Part shown: positions 56,665 to 64,000 of the stretch, one piece after another
How positions within the stretch are numbered: position 1 is the first letter of the stretch
Layout of the letters: every line of letters begins with the position of its first letter
NCBI GenBank assembly: GCA_013285425.1
Contig: CP053447.1
Span: 998,001-1,062,000, forward strand
From: Ignavibacteriota bacterium
Lineage (GTDB): Bacteria > Bacteroidota > Ignavibacteria > Ignavibacteriales > Ignavibacteriaceae
Direction: 5' to 3'
Length of the DNA stretch: 64,000 nucleotides
Translations under genes and position numbers: made by a program
Notes under the pieces: model-generated
What the model was told of the DNA's origin: nothing
Database searches by the model: none
What the model saw: the letters and a program-made list of their open reading frames with translations, nothing else

Positions 56665-59600
56665 TTATAAGAGAAAAGCTTCTGTAACCAATTCTACCTG
56701 CAATTGGTTTGAAATCCTTGCTGAGCCAACTGCAGAGCTTGCTGCTTCGGGTCTGCTGGTACAATGAAACGACTGCTTATCTGAAAGGAGTTCAGCAATC
56801 TTTTGATTTAAGAAATTCCATGCACCCATATTTTTAGGTTCCTCTTGCACCCAAACTACAGTGGTTACATTTATATAACTATCAATAATTTGTTTCAAGT
56901 TTTCTTTTTTAAGAGGATAAAATTGTTCAATTCTGACAATTGCTGTATCGGAAATTTTATTTTTGTCCCGATATTTTAACAGATCGTAATACACTTTACC
57001 GCTGGTAATCAATAGTCTCTTAATCTTTGATTTATCAGAAATTGTATGATCATCAAAAAACTCCTCAAATCTGCCATTAATAAATTCATCTTTTGTAGAT
57101 CGTGCTTCATGCAGCCTTAAAATACTTTTCGGCGACATAATAACTAATGGTGTTTGTAGAGTTAATCTCTTTTGCCTTCTTAAGACGTGAAAATAGTTTG
57201 CAGGAGTAGATATGTTGCAAACCTGAATATTATTCTCAGCACAAAGTATTAAGAATCTTTCTAACCTTGCACTGGAATGTTCGGGTCCTTGTCCTTCATA
57301 TCCATGTGGTAAAAGTAAAACAACCCCGTTTGATAATCCCCATTTTTCATAAGATGCAACAATAAAATTATCTATAATAACCTGTGCACTGTTAGCAAAA
57401 TCACCAAACTGTGCTTCCCAAATAACAAGGGCAAGAGGATCAGCAGTGCTATAACCGTATTCATAACCTAAGATAGCTGCCTCTGATAACGGACTATCAA
57501 GAGCTTCAAGTTTTGCCTGTTCGGAAGAAATATGATTCAATGGATAATATTCTTTTCCGGTTTTAATATCTGTAAAAGCAGTATGTCTTTGGCTAAAGGT
57601 ACTGCGGACACTATCCTGTCCGCTCAATCTTACCGGAGTGTCTTCAAGCAGCAGACTACCAAATGCAAGAGATTCAGCCAAAGCCCAATCTGCAAGCTCA
57701 GTCCGGTCAATAAGTTTTCTTCTCTTTTCCAAAAACTTTTCAAGTTTGGGGTGACCCACAAATCCGGTCGGCAATGTTGTTAAAGCAAGAATAATCTTAT
57801 CAAGAACATCTTCTGTAACAGAAGTGTTTTTATCAGTATGGATTGATTGTAATTCTTTTTTCGTTACAGCAAGTGGCGGTTCATTTGTAAAAGTAACTTT
57901 TTTCTTTTTAAGATTATCAAACGACTTGCTTAAAACCTGATTGAATGAATTGTGCAGTTGTTCAACTTCTTCTTTGGTTATAACACCCTCAGCAATAAGT
58001 TTATTTTCATAAATATTTCTTACCGAAGGGTGTGATTTGATTTTTTCATACAATAAAGGTTGAGTGAAACCTGGTTCATCACCTTCATTATGTCCATGCC
58101 TGCGGTAACCAAACAAATCTATTACTACATCTTTCTTGAAGATCAGTTTATACTCGAATGCAATTTGAGCTACTAATAATGAAGATTCAGGATCATCACC
58201 GTTAACATGAAAAATAGGAGCCTGTATTGTTTTAGCCACATCGGTTGCATAGGTAGTTGATCTCGAATCCTGCGGTGTAGTTGTAAACCCTATCTGATTA
58301 TTAACAATTATATGGATTGTTCCACCGGTTCTATATCCGCTTAACTGAGAAAGATTTAAGGTTTCTGCCACTATACCTTGTCCGGCAAAAGCTGAATCAC
58401 CATGAATTAAAACAGGCATAACTTTCTGATGAGCTACGCTGTCACCTAATCTTTGCTGTTTTGCTCTAACAATTCCTTCTACAACCGGATTAACCCATTC
58501 CAAATGACTTGGATTAGAAGCAACTGAAACTGTAACAGTTTTCCCTACTTTAGTCGGATATTTTCCAGTAGCACCAAGATGATATTTTACATCACCTGAA
58601 CCTTGAATGGAATTTTTATCTTTATCATCCTCAAACTCATTAAAGATAGATTCATAAGATTTGCCAATGATATTTGTAAGCACATTTAGTCTGCCGCGAT
58701 GTGCCATTCCAAGTACAATCTCAGAAATTCCATGAAGTGCAGAATCATTAATGATTTTATCGAGTAAAGGAATTAAAGTTTCAGATCCCTCAAGCGAGAA
58801 CCGTTTATGACCAATAAATTTTGTATGAACAAAATGCTCAAAATATTCTGCTTCTATTAACTTCTCCAATATCCTCTTTTTTGTTTCATTATCATAAGAA
58901 GGAATATTTTTATTTGGTTCCATTTTACTTTGCAGCCATACTTTTTCTGCCGGATTTTGAATATGCATATACTCAACACCAATTTTTTCGCAATATGTTT
59001 TATGAAGTATATTCATTATCTCGCGTAAGGTTGCTGTTTTAAGCGCACCAAATCCACCGGTGATAAAATATCTGTCCAGATCCCAAACAGTTAAATTAAA
59101 TGATGCAGGATCAAGCTCCGGATGATAAACTGCTCTGGTTCCTAACGGATCAAGTTCTGCAATTAAGTGTCCGCGGACCCGCATATATTTATCAATTGCA
59201 AGCACCCTTGCTTGCTTTACTATTTCATCAGTATTGATAGACTGATCAAAACCTCCCGGCTGATAATCAGTTTCCCATTGCAGTGGTCTTGACGGAACTT
59301 TTAATGAGTCAAAAATTTCCTCATAAAATCCATTGTTCCCCAACAGCAATTCGTTTATATCTTTAAGAAACATCCCTGATTCAGCACCTTGAATTATTCT
59401 GTGATCATAAGTGCTGGATATATTCATTACTTTACTTATTCCAAGAGATGAAATAGTTGAAGGAGACATTGCCTGATATTCAGCGTTGTACTGAATAGCA
59501 CCTGTTGCAATTATCGCACCCTGTCCGATCATTAAACGGGGAACAGAAGATACTGTTCCAATTGTACCGGGATTGGTTAAGGTAATTGTTGTTCCAAAAA

Positions 59601-60288
59601 ATTCGGAGGGATCAATTGTTCCTTTTCTTGATCTGTCCACAATATCATCAAATGCTTTCCAGTATTCTAGAAAACTTAATTTGTTTGCAGCTTTTATATT
59701 AGGAACTAATAAAGATCTTGTTCCATCCTTTCTTTCAATATCAATAGCTAAACCTAAGTTGATATCCTTCCGGATAATCAGATGAGGTTTACCATTAATA
59801 ATTGTAAACCCATTATTCATTGCCGGATTACTTTTTACTGCTTTTAAAATTGCCCAGCTTATCAAATGAGTAAAAGAAATTTTTCCTTCATTATTCCTTT
59901 GCAGGTGCTGGTTAATTAAAATTCTGTTTTCTTCCAGCAGTTTTACAGCAATTGTTCTTTGTGATGTTGCAACAGGTACTGTTAAGCTTGCAGTCATATT
60001 ATCAAGTATTCGCTGAGCACTGCCGGCAATTACTTTTAATTCATCATTTGCAGAAGGCTGAGGCATTTCTACATTCTTTGGTAAAGTTATATAATCTGTA
60101 GTTTCATTGTAACTAGCTCCGTTAGCTTTGTTTTTACCTTCAACGTTACCAAAAAAATTCTTCCATTGCTCAGGTACTTCATCCGGCTTTTGTTCGTATT
60201 GTTTATAAAGAGATTCAACAAACCAGGTGTTAGCCCCGAATCTTTCTATTTCTTCTTTTTCTTTCTTTGATAGTTTTTGAGATTTCAT
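56665..60288 (-). CDS. kgd: Fused 2-oxoglutarate dehydrogenase E2-E1 (multifunctional oxoglutarate decarboxylase type)
   Basis: About 1207 residues from the ATG at 60288. A longer frame begins at 60393, but its 35 extra residues are hydrophobic and lie before the conserved FGANTWFVESLYKQYEQKP. The N-terminus is an E1 leader. Residues ~100-330 are a catalytic E2 acyltransferase domain (SLLVPNIKAANKLSF, STYDHRIIQGAESG) without a lipoyl domain. The rest is a thiamine-diphosphate E1 (LGMAHRGRLNVLTN, HGDSAFAGQGIVAE, VNNQIGFTTTPQDSR). This is the actinobacterial OdhA/Kgd layout, not the separate sucA/sucB one. It converts 2-oxoglutarate to succinyl-CoA with E3. Confidence 0.9.
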   Translation of the reverse strand: MKSQKLSKKEKEEIERFGANTWFVESLYKQYEQKPDEVPEQWKNFFGNVEGKNKANGASYNETTDYITLPKNVEMPQPSANDELKVIAGSAQRILDNMTASLTVPVATSQRTIAVKLLEENRILINQHLQRNNEGKISFTHLISWAILKAVKSNPAMNNGFTIINGKPHLIIRKDINLGLAIDIERKDGTRSLLVPNIKAANKLSFLEYWKAFDDIVDRSRKGTIDPSEFFGTTITLTNPGTIGTVSSVPRLMIGQGAIIATGAIQYNAEYQAMSPSTISSLGISKVMNISSTYDHRIIQGAESGMFLKDINELLLGNNGFYEEIFDSLKVPSRPLQWETDYQPGGFDQSINTDEIVKQARVLAIDKYMRVRGHLIAELDPLGTRAVYHPELDPASFNLTVWDLDRYFITGGFGALKTATLREIMNILHKTYCEKIGVEYMHIQNPAEKVWLQSKMEPNKNIPSYDNETKKRILEKLIEAEYFEHFVHTKFIGHKRFSLEGSETLIPLLDKIINDSALHGISEIVLGMAHRGRLNVLTNIIGKSYESIFNEFEDDKDKNSIQGSGDVKYHLGATGKYPTKVGKTVTVSVASNPSHLEWVNPVVEGIVRAKQQRLGDSVAHQKVMPVLIHGDSAFAGQGIVAETLNLSQLSGYRTGGTIHIIVNNQIGFTTTPQDSRSTTYATDVAKTIQAPIFHVNGDDPESSLLVAQIAFEYKLIFKKDVVIDLFGYRRHGHNEGDEPGFTQPLLYEKIKSHPSVRNIYENKLIAEGVITKEEVEQLHNSFNQVLSKSFDNLKKKKVTFTNEPPLAVTKKELQSIHTDKNTSVTEDVLDKIILALTTLPTGFVGHPKLEKFLEKRRKLIDRTELADWALAESLAFGSLLLEDTPVRLSGQDSVRSTFSQRHTAFTDIKTGKEYYPLNHISSEQAKLEALDSPLSEAAILGYEYGYSTADPLALVIWEAQFGDFANSAQVIIDNFIVASYEKWGLSNGVVLLLPHGYEGQGPEHSSARLERFLILCAENNIQVCNISTPANYFHVLRRQKRLTLQTPLVIMSPKSILRLHEARSTKDEFINGRFEEFFDDHTISDKSKIKRLLITSGKVYYDLLKYRDKNKISDTAIVRIEQFYPLKKENLKQIIDSYINVTTVVWVQEEPKNMGAWNFLNQKIAELLSDKQSFHCTSRPEAASSAVGSARISNQLQVELVTEAFLL

Positions 60289-60424
60289 TTCTTTTAATGA
60301 TTGATTTTTGTTTAGAATATTTCTTAGTTTATTTTTTAATAAAGTAATTATTAAAAATATTTTTATATCTTTAATAAAATCGTGATTAAGCATTGAAAAT
60401 ATGGAGCTATATTAGTAAAAAATT

Positions 60425-61069
60425 ATGCAGAAAGCTAACAATCTTAAGAATATGCGCCTCAATTATGAGCAAGGTCAATTGCTTGAATCAAATATTAAGA
60501 TGAATCCATTTGAGCTGTTCAGAAAATGGTTTGATCAGGCTGTAGAAGCCAAGATTATTGAACCTAATGCAATGACTATTGCAACTGCGACTAAAGAAGG
60601 TATTCCTTCAGCCAGAGTTGTTCTGCTTAAGGGATTTGATGAAACGGGATTTGTTTTTTATACGAATTATCATAGCAGAAAAGGCAAAGAGTTAAATGAT
60701 AATCCATTTGCAGCAATTTTATTTTGGTGGCGCGAATTTGAGAGGCAGATTAGAATCGAAGGGAAAATAGAAAAGATAAGCCGTAAGGAATCTGAAGAAT
60801 ATTTTAATCAACGACCGTTAAAAAGCAGATATGGTACTTTAGCATCTGAGCAAAGTGAAATAATTGAAAACAGGGAAGTGCTGGAAAAAAGATTTGCTGA
60901 TCTGGAAAAACAATATGGAGCAAATCCGCCGACTCCTGAAAACTGGGGTGGTTATAAATTAATTCCAGCTAAATTTGAATTTTGGCAGGGAAGAACAAGC
61001 AGGCTACACGACAGGATTTGCTATCATAAAGAAAATAATAATTGGAAAATCTTCAGATTACAGCCTTAG
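60425..61069 (+). CDS. pdxH: Pyridoxamine 5'-phosphate oxidase
   Basis: 214 residues. PdxH signatures: FELFRKWFDQAVEAKI, SARVVLLKGFDETGFVFYTN (FMN), FWWREFERQIRIEG, EYFNQRPLKSRYGTLAS, and the C-terminal FWQGRTSRLHDRICY with substrate Arg residues. It oxidises pyridoxine or pyridoxamine phosphate to PLP. Start ATG at 60425; a downstream ATG at 60452 fits the family start equally well. Divergent from kgd. Confidence 0.95.
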   Translation: MQKANNLKNMRLNYEQGQLLESNIKMNPFELFRKWFDQAVEAKIIEPNAMTIATATKEGIPSARVVLLKGFDETGFVFYTNYHSRKGKELNDNPFAAILFWWREFERQIRIEGKIEKISRKESEEYFNQRPLKSRYGTLASEQSEIIENREVLEKRFADLEKQYGANPPTPENWGGYKLIPAKFEFWQGRTSRLHDRICYHKENNNWKIFRLQP

Positions 61070-61107
61070 TATTGTAATTATAAGTTTAAATATTAAATCC
61101 AGTTTGA

Positions 61108-61968
61108 TTAAAAATTAAACTTGGTTCTTAAAAAATTAGAATTATAAATAATTGTTCTTGCTGTAATTGCGGTTATAATAATTATTCCTCCGATTATTGC
61201 ATAAAATGATGGCACTTCTCCATATCCGATGAAAACCCAAATGGGGTTTAGCACTGGTTCAAACATTGAAATTATTGAAGCTTCAACCGCAATTATACGC
61301 TTTATTCCAAAACTGAAAAGTGCATAAGCAAATGCAATTTGAAAAACTCCAAGTAATGTAACTAATATAAAATTATTTAATGAGATTGAATTCAAATCAG
61401 TTATAAATGGTATGCAAAACAAAGTAACAAGAATGTTTCCGTAAAAAATTGAAGATTCACCATATTGGGAATCATTCTTTCTCATTCCTAAAAAGAAAGC
61501 AGCAAATGCAACTCCTGCAAAAAGTGCAGCAATGTTTCCTTCAATATCTCCCGGAGTAAGATCACCAGTAAAAAATAGTATCATTCCAAAAAAGCACACC
61601 ACTATTGTTATAATATTTATTTTCTCCCATTTTGTTTTTGTAAGTATTGGTTCAAAAATCAAAACATATATCGGAGCTGTTGATTGTAAAAATATTGCGT
61701 TTGCGGCTGTAGTAGTTTTAGTTGCAATTACAAATAATATCAGAACTGCAGCATACATCAGCGAATTAAATAAACTTAATTTGTTTATAAGTAATACTCT
61801 CTTTCTAAACATTAAAGCAAATACGATAGCAGCTATTGCACATCTGAAGAAAGATATTTGCATAGAACTAAGGGTAACTAATTTTATTAAAAGTCCGCCT
61901 GAACTCCACAGAATGGCTGTAAGAAATACAGCAAGAATTCCTTTATTATGTTCCGATTGAGTTGACAT
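61108..61968 (-). CDS. EamA/DMT-family transporter
   Basis: 286 residues, ten hydrophobic segments in two five-helix EamA repeats. The first repeat includes ILWSSGGLLIKLV and ISFFRCAIAAIVFALMF, the second GNIAALFAGVAFAAFFLGM and SIISMFEPVLNPIWVFIGYGE. DMT transporters export amino acids, nucleotides or metabolites; substrate unknown. Convergent with pdxH; start 61968. Confidence 0.88.
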   Translation of the reverse strand: MSTQSEHNKGILAVFLTAILWSSGGLLIKLVTLSSMQISFFRCAIAAIVFALMFRKRVLLINKLSLFNSLMYAAVLILFVIATKTTTAANAIFLQSTAPIYVLIFEPILTKTKWEKINIITIVVCFFGMILFFTGDLTPGDIEGNIAALFAGVAFAAFFLGMRKNDSQYGESSIFYGNILVTLFCIPFITDLNSISLNNFILVTLLGVFQIAFAYALFSFGIKRIIAVEASIISMFEPVLNPIWVFIGYGEVPSFYAIIGGIIIITAITARTIIYNSNFLRTKFNF

Positions 61969-62052
61969 TTGTTTATCTGAGATTACAATAATTTATTTTA
62001 CTATGACTAAATTACATAAAAAGATTTAATTGAATAATCAGATTCTTATTTG

Positions 62053-62688
62053 ATGAAATATTTGTATGATCCTCCGGGATTGCTGAAATCAATGTTCAGT
62101 GAATTTTATTGGAATACTACTAACAATAAAGTTCTGCTAACTTTTGATGATGGACCTAATCCGGAAACTACTGAAATAATACTAAAACGATTAGAGGAAG
62201 AAAATGTTAAATCATTGTTTTTCTGTGTTGGAGAAAATGTTAAGAAGTATAATTCACTTGCTAAGCAGATATTAGCCAATGGACATTCAATCGGTAATCA
62301 TTCTTTTAATCATAAAATTTTAAATAAAATATCAGTTGATGAAAAATCATTTCAGATAAAAGAAACAAACAAAATTGTTAAAGAAAATCTTGGATATAAT
62401 ATTAAATATTTCCGACCGGCTCATGGGAGATTTCAGCTTTCAACTGCATCAATATTAAAAGAACATAATCTGAAAGGGGTAATGTGGTCATTGCTAACTT
62501 ATGATTATAAAAATGATCTTGAAGTAGTTAAATTTGCAGTTAAGAAATATTTAAGAAACAATTCAATAATCGTTTTGCACGACAGCATGAAACCAAAAAA
62601 TATAATCCTTGATTCAATAAATATTATTATAGATGAGGTTAGGAATCGAAATTATCAATTAGGAGCAGCAGACGAATGCTTGAATTGA
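62053..62688 (+). CDS. Polysaccharide deacetylase (NodB homology, CE4)
   Basis: 211 residues from the ATG at 62053. NodB motifs: LTFDDGPNPETTE (catalytic base Asp and zinc Asp), HSIGNHSFNHKILNK (HxxxH zinc ligands) and FRPAHGRFQ. The C-terminal IIVLHDSM holds the catalytic His. No signal peptide is obvious, and the short N-terminus (KYLYDPPGLLKSMF) is that of small cytoplasmic or membrane-associated deacetylases. It overlaps the glycosyltransferase by 13 bases, suggesting joint glycan modification. Confidence 0.9.
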   Translation: MKYLYDPPGLLKSMFSEFYWNTTNNKVLLTFDDGPNPETTEIILKRLEEENVKSLFFCVGENVKKYNSLAKQILANGHSIGNHSFNHKILNKISVDEKSFQIKETNKIVKENLGYNIKYFRPAHGRFQLSTASILKEHNLKGVMWSLLTYDYKNDLEVVKFAVKKYLRNNSIIVLHDSMKPKNIILDSINIIIDEVRNRNYQLGAADECLN

Positions 62689-63767
62689 TTTTCCTGTTTA
62701 TAATGATCGGATATTTTGCTCAAACCGTTTTGTTTATTATTGGCGCAAAGAAAAAATTTCCAAGAATTGCTGATGACAGGCTGCCTACTGCAACAATAAT
62801 TGTAGCTGCGCGAAACGAAGAAGATAATATTTTAAGAACGCTTGAATCACTCGAAAAGCTCGATTATCCGGATGGGAAACTTCAGATACTGATTGTTGAT
62901 GATCAGTCCACTGATTCAACGGGAAAGATTATTGATGATTTTATAAAAGATAAACTGCACTTTAAAAAGATAACAACCGAAGAGCATCACACAAAACTGA
63001 TCGGAAAGATGCGCGCATTAGCTTATGCAATTAAAGAGGCAACTGGTGAAATAATTATGACTACAGATGCTGATTGTGAAGTTAAACCTCAATGGGCTAA
63101 AACTGTGTGTTCTTTTTATGAAGATAATGTTGCGATAGTAACAGGAATAACAACTCAGACTGCCGAAAAATGGTTTGATGGTATGCAGGCAATTGATTTT
63201 GTTTATCTTTTAACTGCTGGCGCAGGTACAACAAATCTGAAAATGCCGGTTTCCTGTATTGGGAATAATATGTCTTATCGTAAATCAGTTTATGATGAAG
63301 TTGGCGGATATGAAAAGCTTCCTCACAGTGTTACTGAAGATTTTACTTTAATGAATGCAATATATAACCTCAAAAAATATAAGGTGATATTTCCGGTTGA
63401 ATCAGACACACTTGTTACATCAGTTCCCTGTAAAACATTAAGGAGTTTAATCAGTCAGAAAAAAAGATGGGGTGTCGGCGGTCTTGGTGTTCCGTTCAGA
63501 GGATTTGTAATTATGTTCTGGGGCTTTACAGCTAATTTGCTTGTTTTATTGACTCCGTTTTTCTATTCACAGATATGGTTGGTTTTAGCTGTTTTTAAGA
63601 TTGCACTGGATTTCTTTTTACTTTATCCTGTTCATATTAAACTCGGTATAGAAAAGAATCTGAAATATTTTTTTCACTTTGAAATTTATTACATTTTTTA
63701 TGTTATACTTTTGCCATTTATTGTATTGCCACATCGAAAATTAACTTGGAAAGGAAGAGAGTATTAA
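62676..63767 (+). CDS. Membrane-bound glycosyltransferase family 2 (processive type)
   Basis: 363 residues. N-terminal helix (LELIFLFIMIGYFAQTVLFI), GT-A domain with IIVAARNEEDNILRTLESL, ILIVDDQSTDSTG and TTDADCEVKP, then the QxxRW motif (QKKRWGVGG) of processive enzymes such as hyaluronan or cellulose synthase-like proteins. C-terminal helices (FWGFTANLLVLLTPFFYS, FYVILLPFIVLP) complete it. It starts inside the deacetylase gene. Probably acts on a glycolipid or a secreted glycan; product unknown. Confidence 0.88.
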   Translation: MLELIFLFIMIGYFAQTVLFIIGAKKKFPRIADDRLPTATIIVAARNEEDNILRTLESLEKLDYPDGKLQILIVDDQSTDSTGKIIDDFIKDKLHFKKITTEEHHTKLIGKMRALAYAIKEATGEIIMTTDADCEVKPQWAKTVCSFYEDNVAIVTGITTQTAEKWFDGMQAIDFVYLLTAGAGTTNLKMPVSCIGNNMSYRKSVYDEVGGYEKLPHSVTEDFTLMNAIYNLKKYKVIFPVESDTLVTSVPCKTLRSLISQKKRWGVGGLGVPFRGFVIMFWGFTANLLVLLTPFFYSQIWLVLAVFKIALDFFLLYPVHIKLGIEKNLKYFFHFEIYYIFYVILLPFIVLPHRKLTWKGREY

Positions 63768-64000
63768 TGCTTTTACTTTGTAATTATTATGTAACATATA
63801 AGTGTAATGCATTTTGTGAGTTTTGCCATTTTTCAAATCACGAAATCTTTAGACATACAAAAAATGCTTCTCTGGAAGATTTTAAAAGCAATGTTTCTCA
63901 GTTAGCTGATCTTGGAGTTAAGTTTATTGATCTTACGGGCGGCGAGCCTTTGTTAAATAAAGATATTGCTGAGATGGTAAAGTTTGCACGCGGTCTTAAT
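63767..64000 (+). CDS. Radical SAM protein, partial (start only)
   Basis: An ATG at 63767 shares one base with the TAA before it. The 78 visible residues contain CNAFCEFC (CX3CX2C) for the 4Fe-4S cluster, after NYYVTYK, and FIDLTGGEPLL, the SAM-binding GGE motif. The short lead before the cluster and the family-typical LTGGEPLLNKDI suggest a SPASM/MoaA-like subgroup. The rest is beyond the window. Co-transcribed with the glycosyltransferase, so a role in modifying the glycan or its lipid is possible. Confidence 0.85.
   Translation, partial: MLLLCNYYVTYKCNAFCEFCHFSNHEIFRHTKNASLEDFKSNVSQLADLGVKFIDLTGGEPLLNKDIAEMVKFARGLN

Noticed and set aside
61532..61960. 142-codon plus-strand frame opposite the EamA transporter
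   Set aside because: Shadow frame of a transmembrane gene; no motif or ribosome site.
62053..64000. Exopolysaccharide (PGA-like) operon
   Set aside because: A deacetylase and a processive GT2 are suggestive, but other pga genes are missing and the deacetylase lacks a signal peptide.

Overview
The window is AT-rich, densely coded DNA from a member of the Bacteroidota/Chlorobi/Ignavibacteriota group, most likely an Ignavibacteria-type organism (inference). The grounds are: three proteins with the type IX secretion (T9SS) C-terminal sorting domain, including its NYPNPFNP-type signature; a PorU-like C25 peptidase; a full Bat (aerotolerance) operon; a DUF4292 lipoprotein; tRNA genes without an encoded CCA end; and many short lipoprotein signals. 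No plasmid, prophage or CRISPR hallmark was seen. The mobile DNA is one IS256-family insertion sequence and an odd tRNA/GIY-YIG repeat cluster.

Layout. 1-1902 (minus): the end of an outer-membrane protein gene, then a small membrane-anchored protein and an ATP-grasp protein. 2025-5873 (plus): envelope genes (TPR lipoprotein, DUF4292 lipoprotein, EnvC-like activator). 5883-12961: a polysaccharide cluster with a Wzx flippase, UDP-galactopyranose mutase and five glycosyltransferases, which points to a galactofuranose-containing surface glycan. 12963-19687: PorU-like T9SS sortase and a beta-barrel protein. 19930-21324: the IS, with inverted ends and a 7-bp target duplication. 21533-26507: a broken lipoprotein gene, a HAD phosphatase, a propeller protein fused to what looks like a dead phosphoesterase, and a T9SS-secreted Asp-box protein. 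26673-34885: MoxR, DUF58, an extra membrane protein and BatA to BatE. 34952-44987: an outer-membrane barrel, a STE24-type protease, PlsC, GatC, KdsB, a PLP enzyme, a HIT protein, a B12-binding subunit, a large T9SS-secreted protein and SuhB. 45085-52721: acyl-CoA synthetase, proline catabolism, SucC, a TPR protein and AroE. 52771-56504: lipoproteins, a serine hydrolase, the tRNA/GIY-YIG cluster and a STAS protein. 56665-64000: a fused 2-oxoglutarate dehydrogenase E2-E1, PdxH, an EamA transporter, a polysaccharide deacetylase, a glycosyltransferase and the start of a radical SAM gene.

Two observations stand out. First, at 55064-55817 a 345-bp unit made of a 3' tRNA fragment plus a small GIY-YIG nuclease gene is repeated in tandem beside an intact tRNA-Val. 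The nuclease reading frame of one copy ends inside the anticodon loop of the next tRNA fragment. This is the best candidate for an undescribed mobile or self-amplifying arrangement. Second, at least seven genes (TPR lipoprotein, EnvC, transposase, lipoprotein, BatA, barrel protein, SuhB), plus the serine hydrolase signal peptide, are interrupted by small indels, mostly in homopolymer runs. These look more like consensus sequence errors than biology, but they need checking before any of these genes is called dead.
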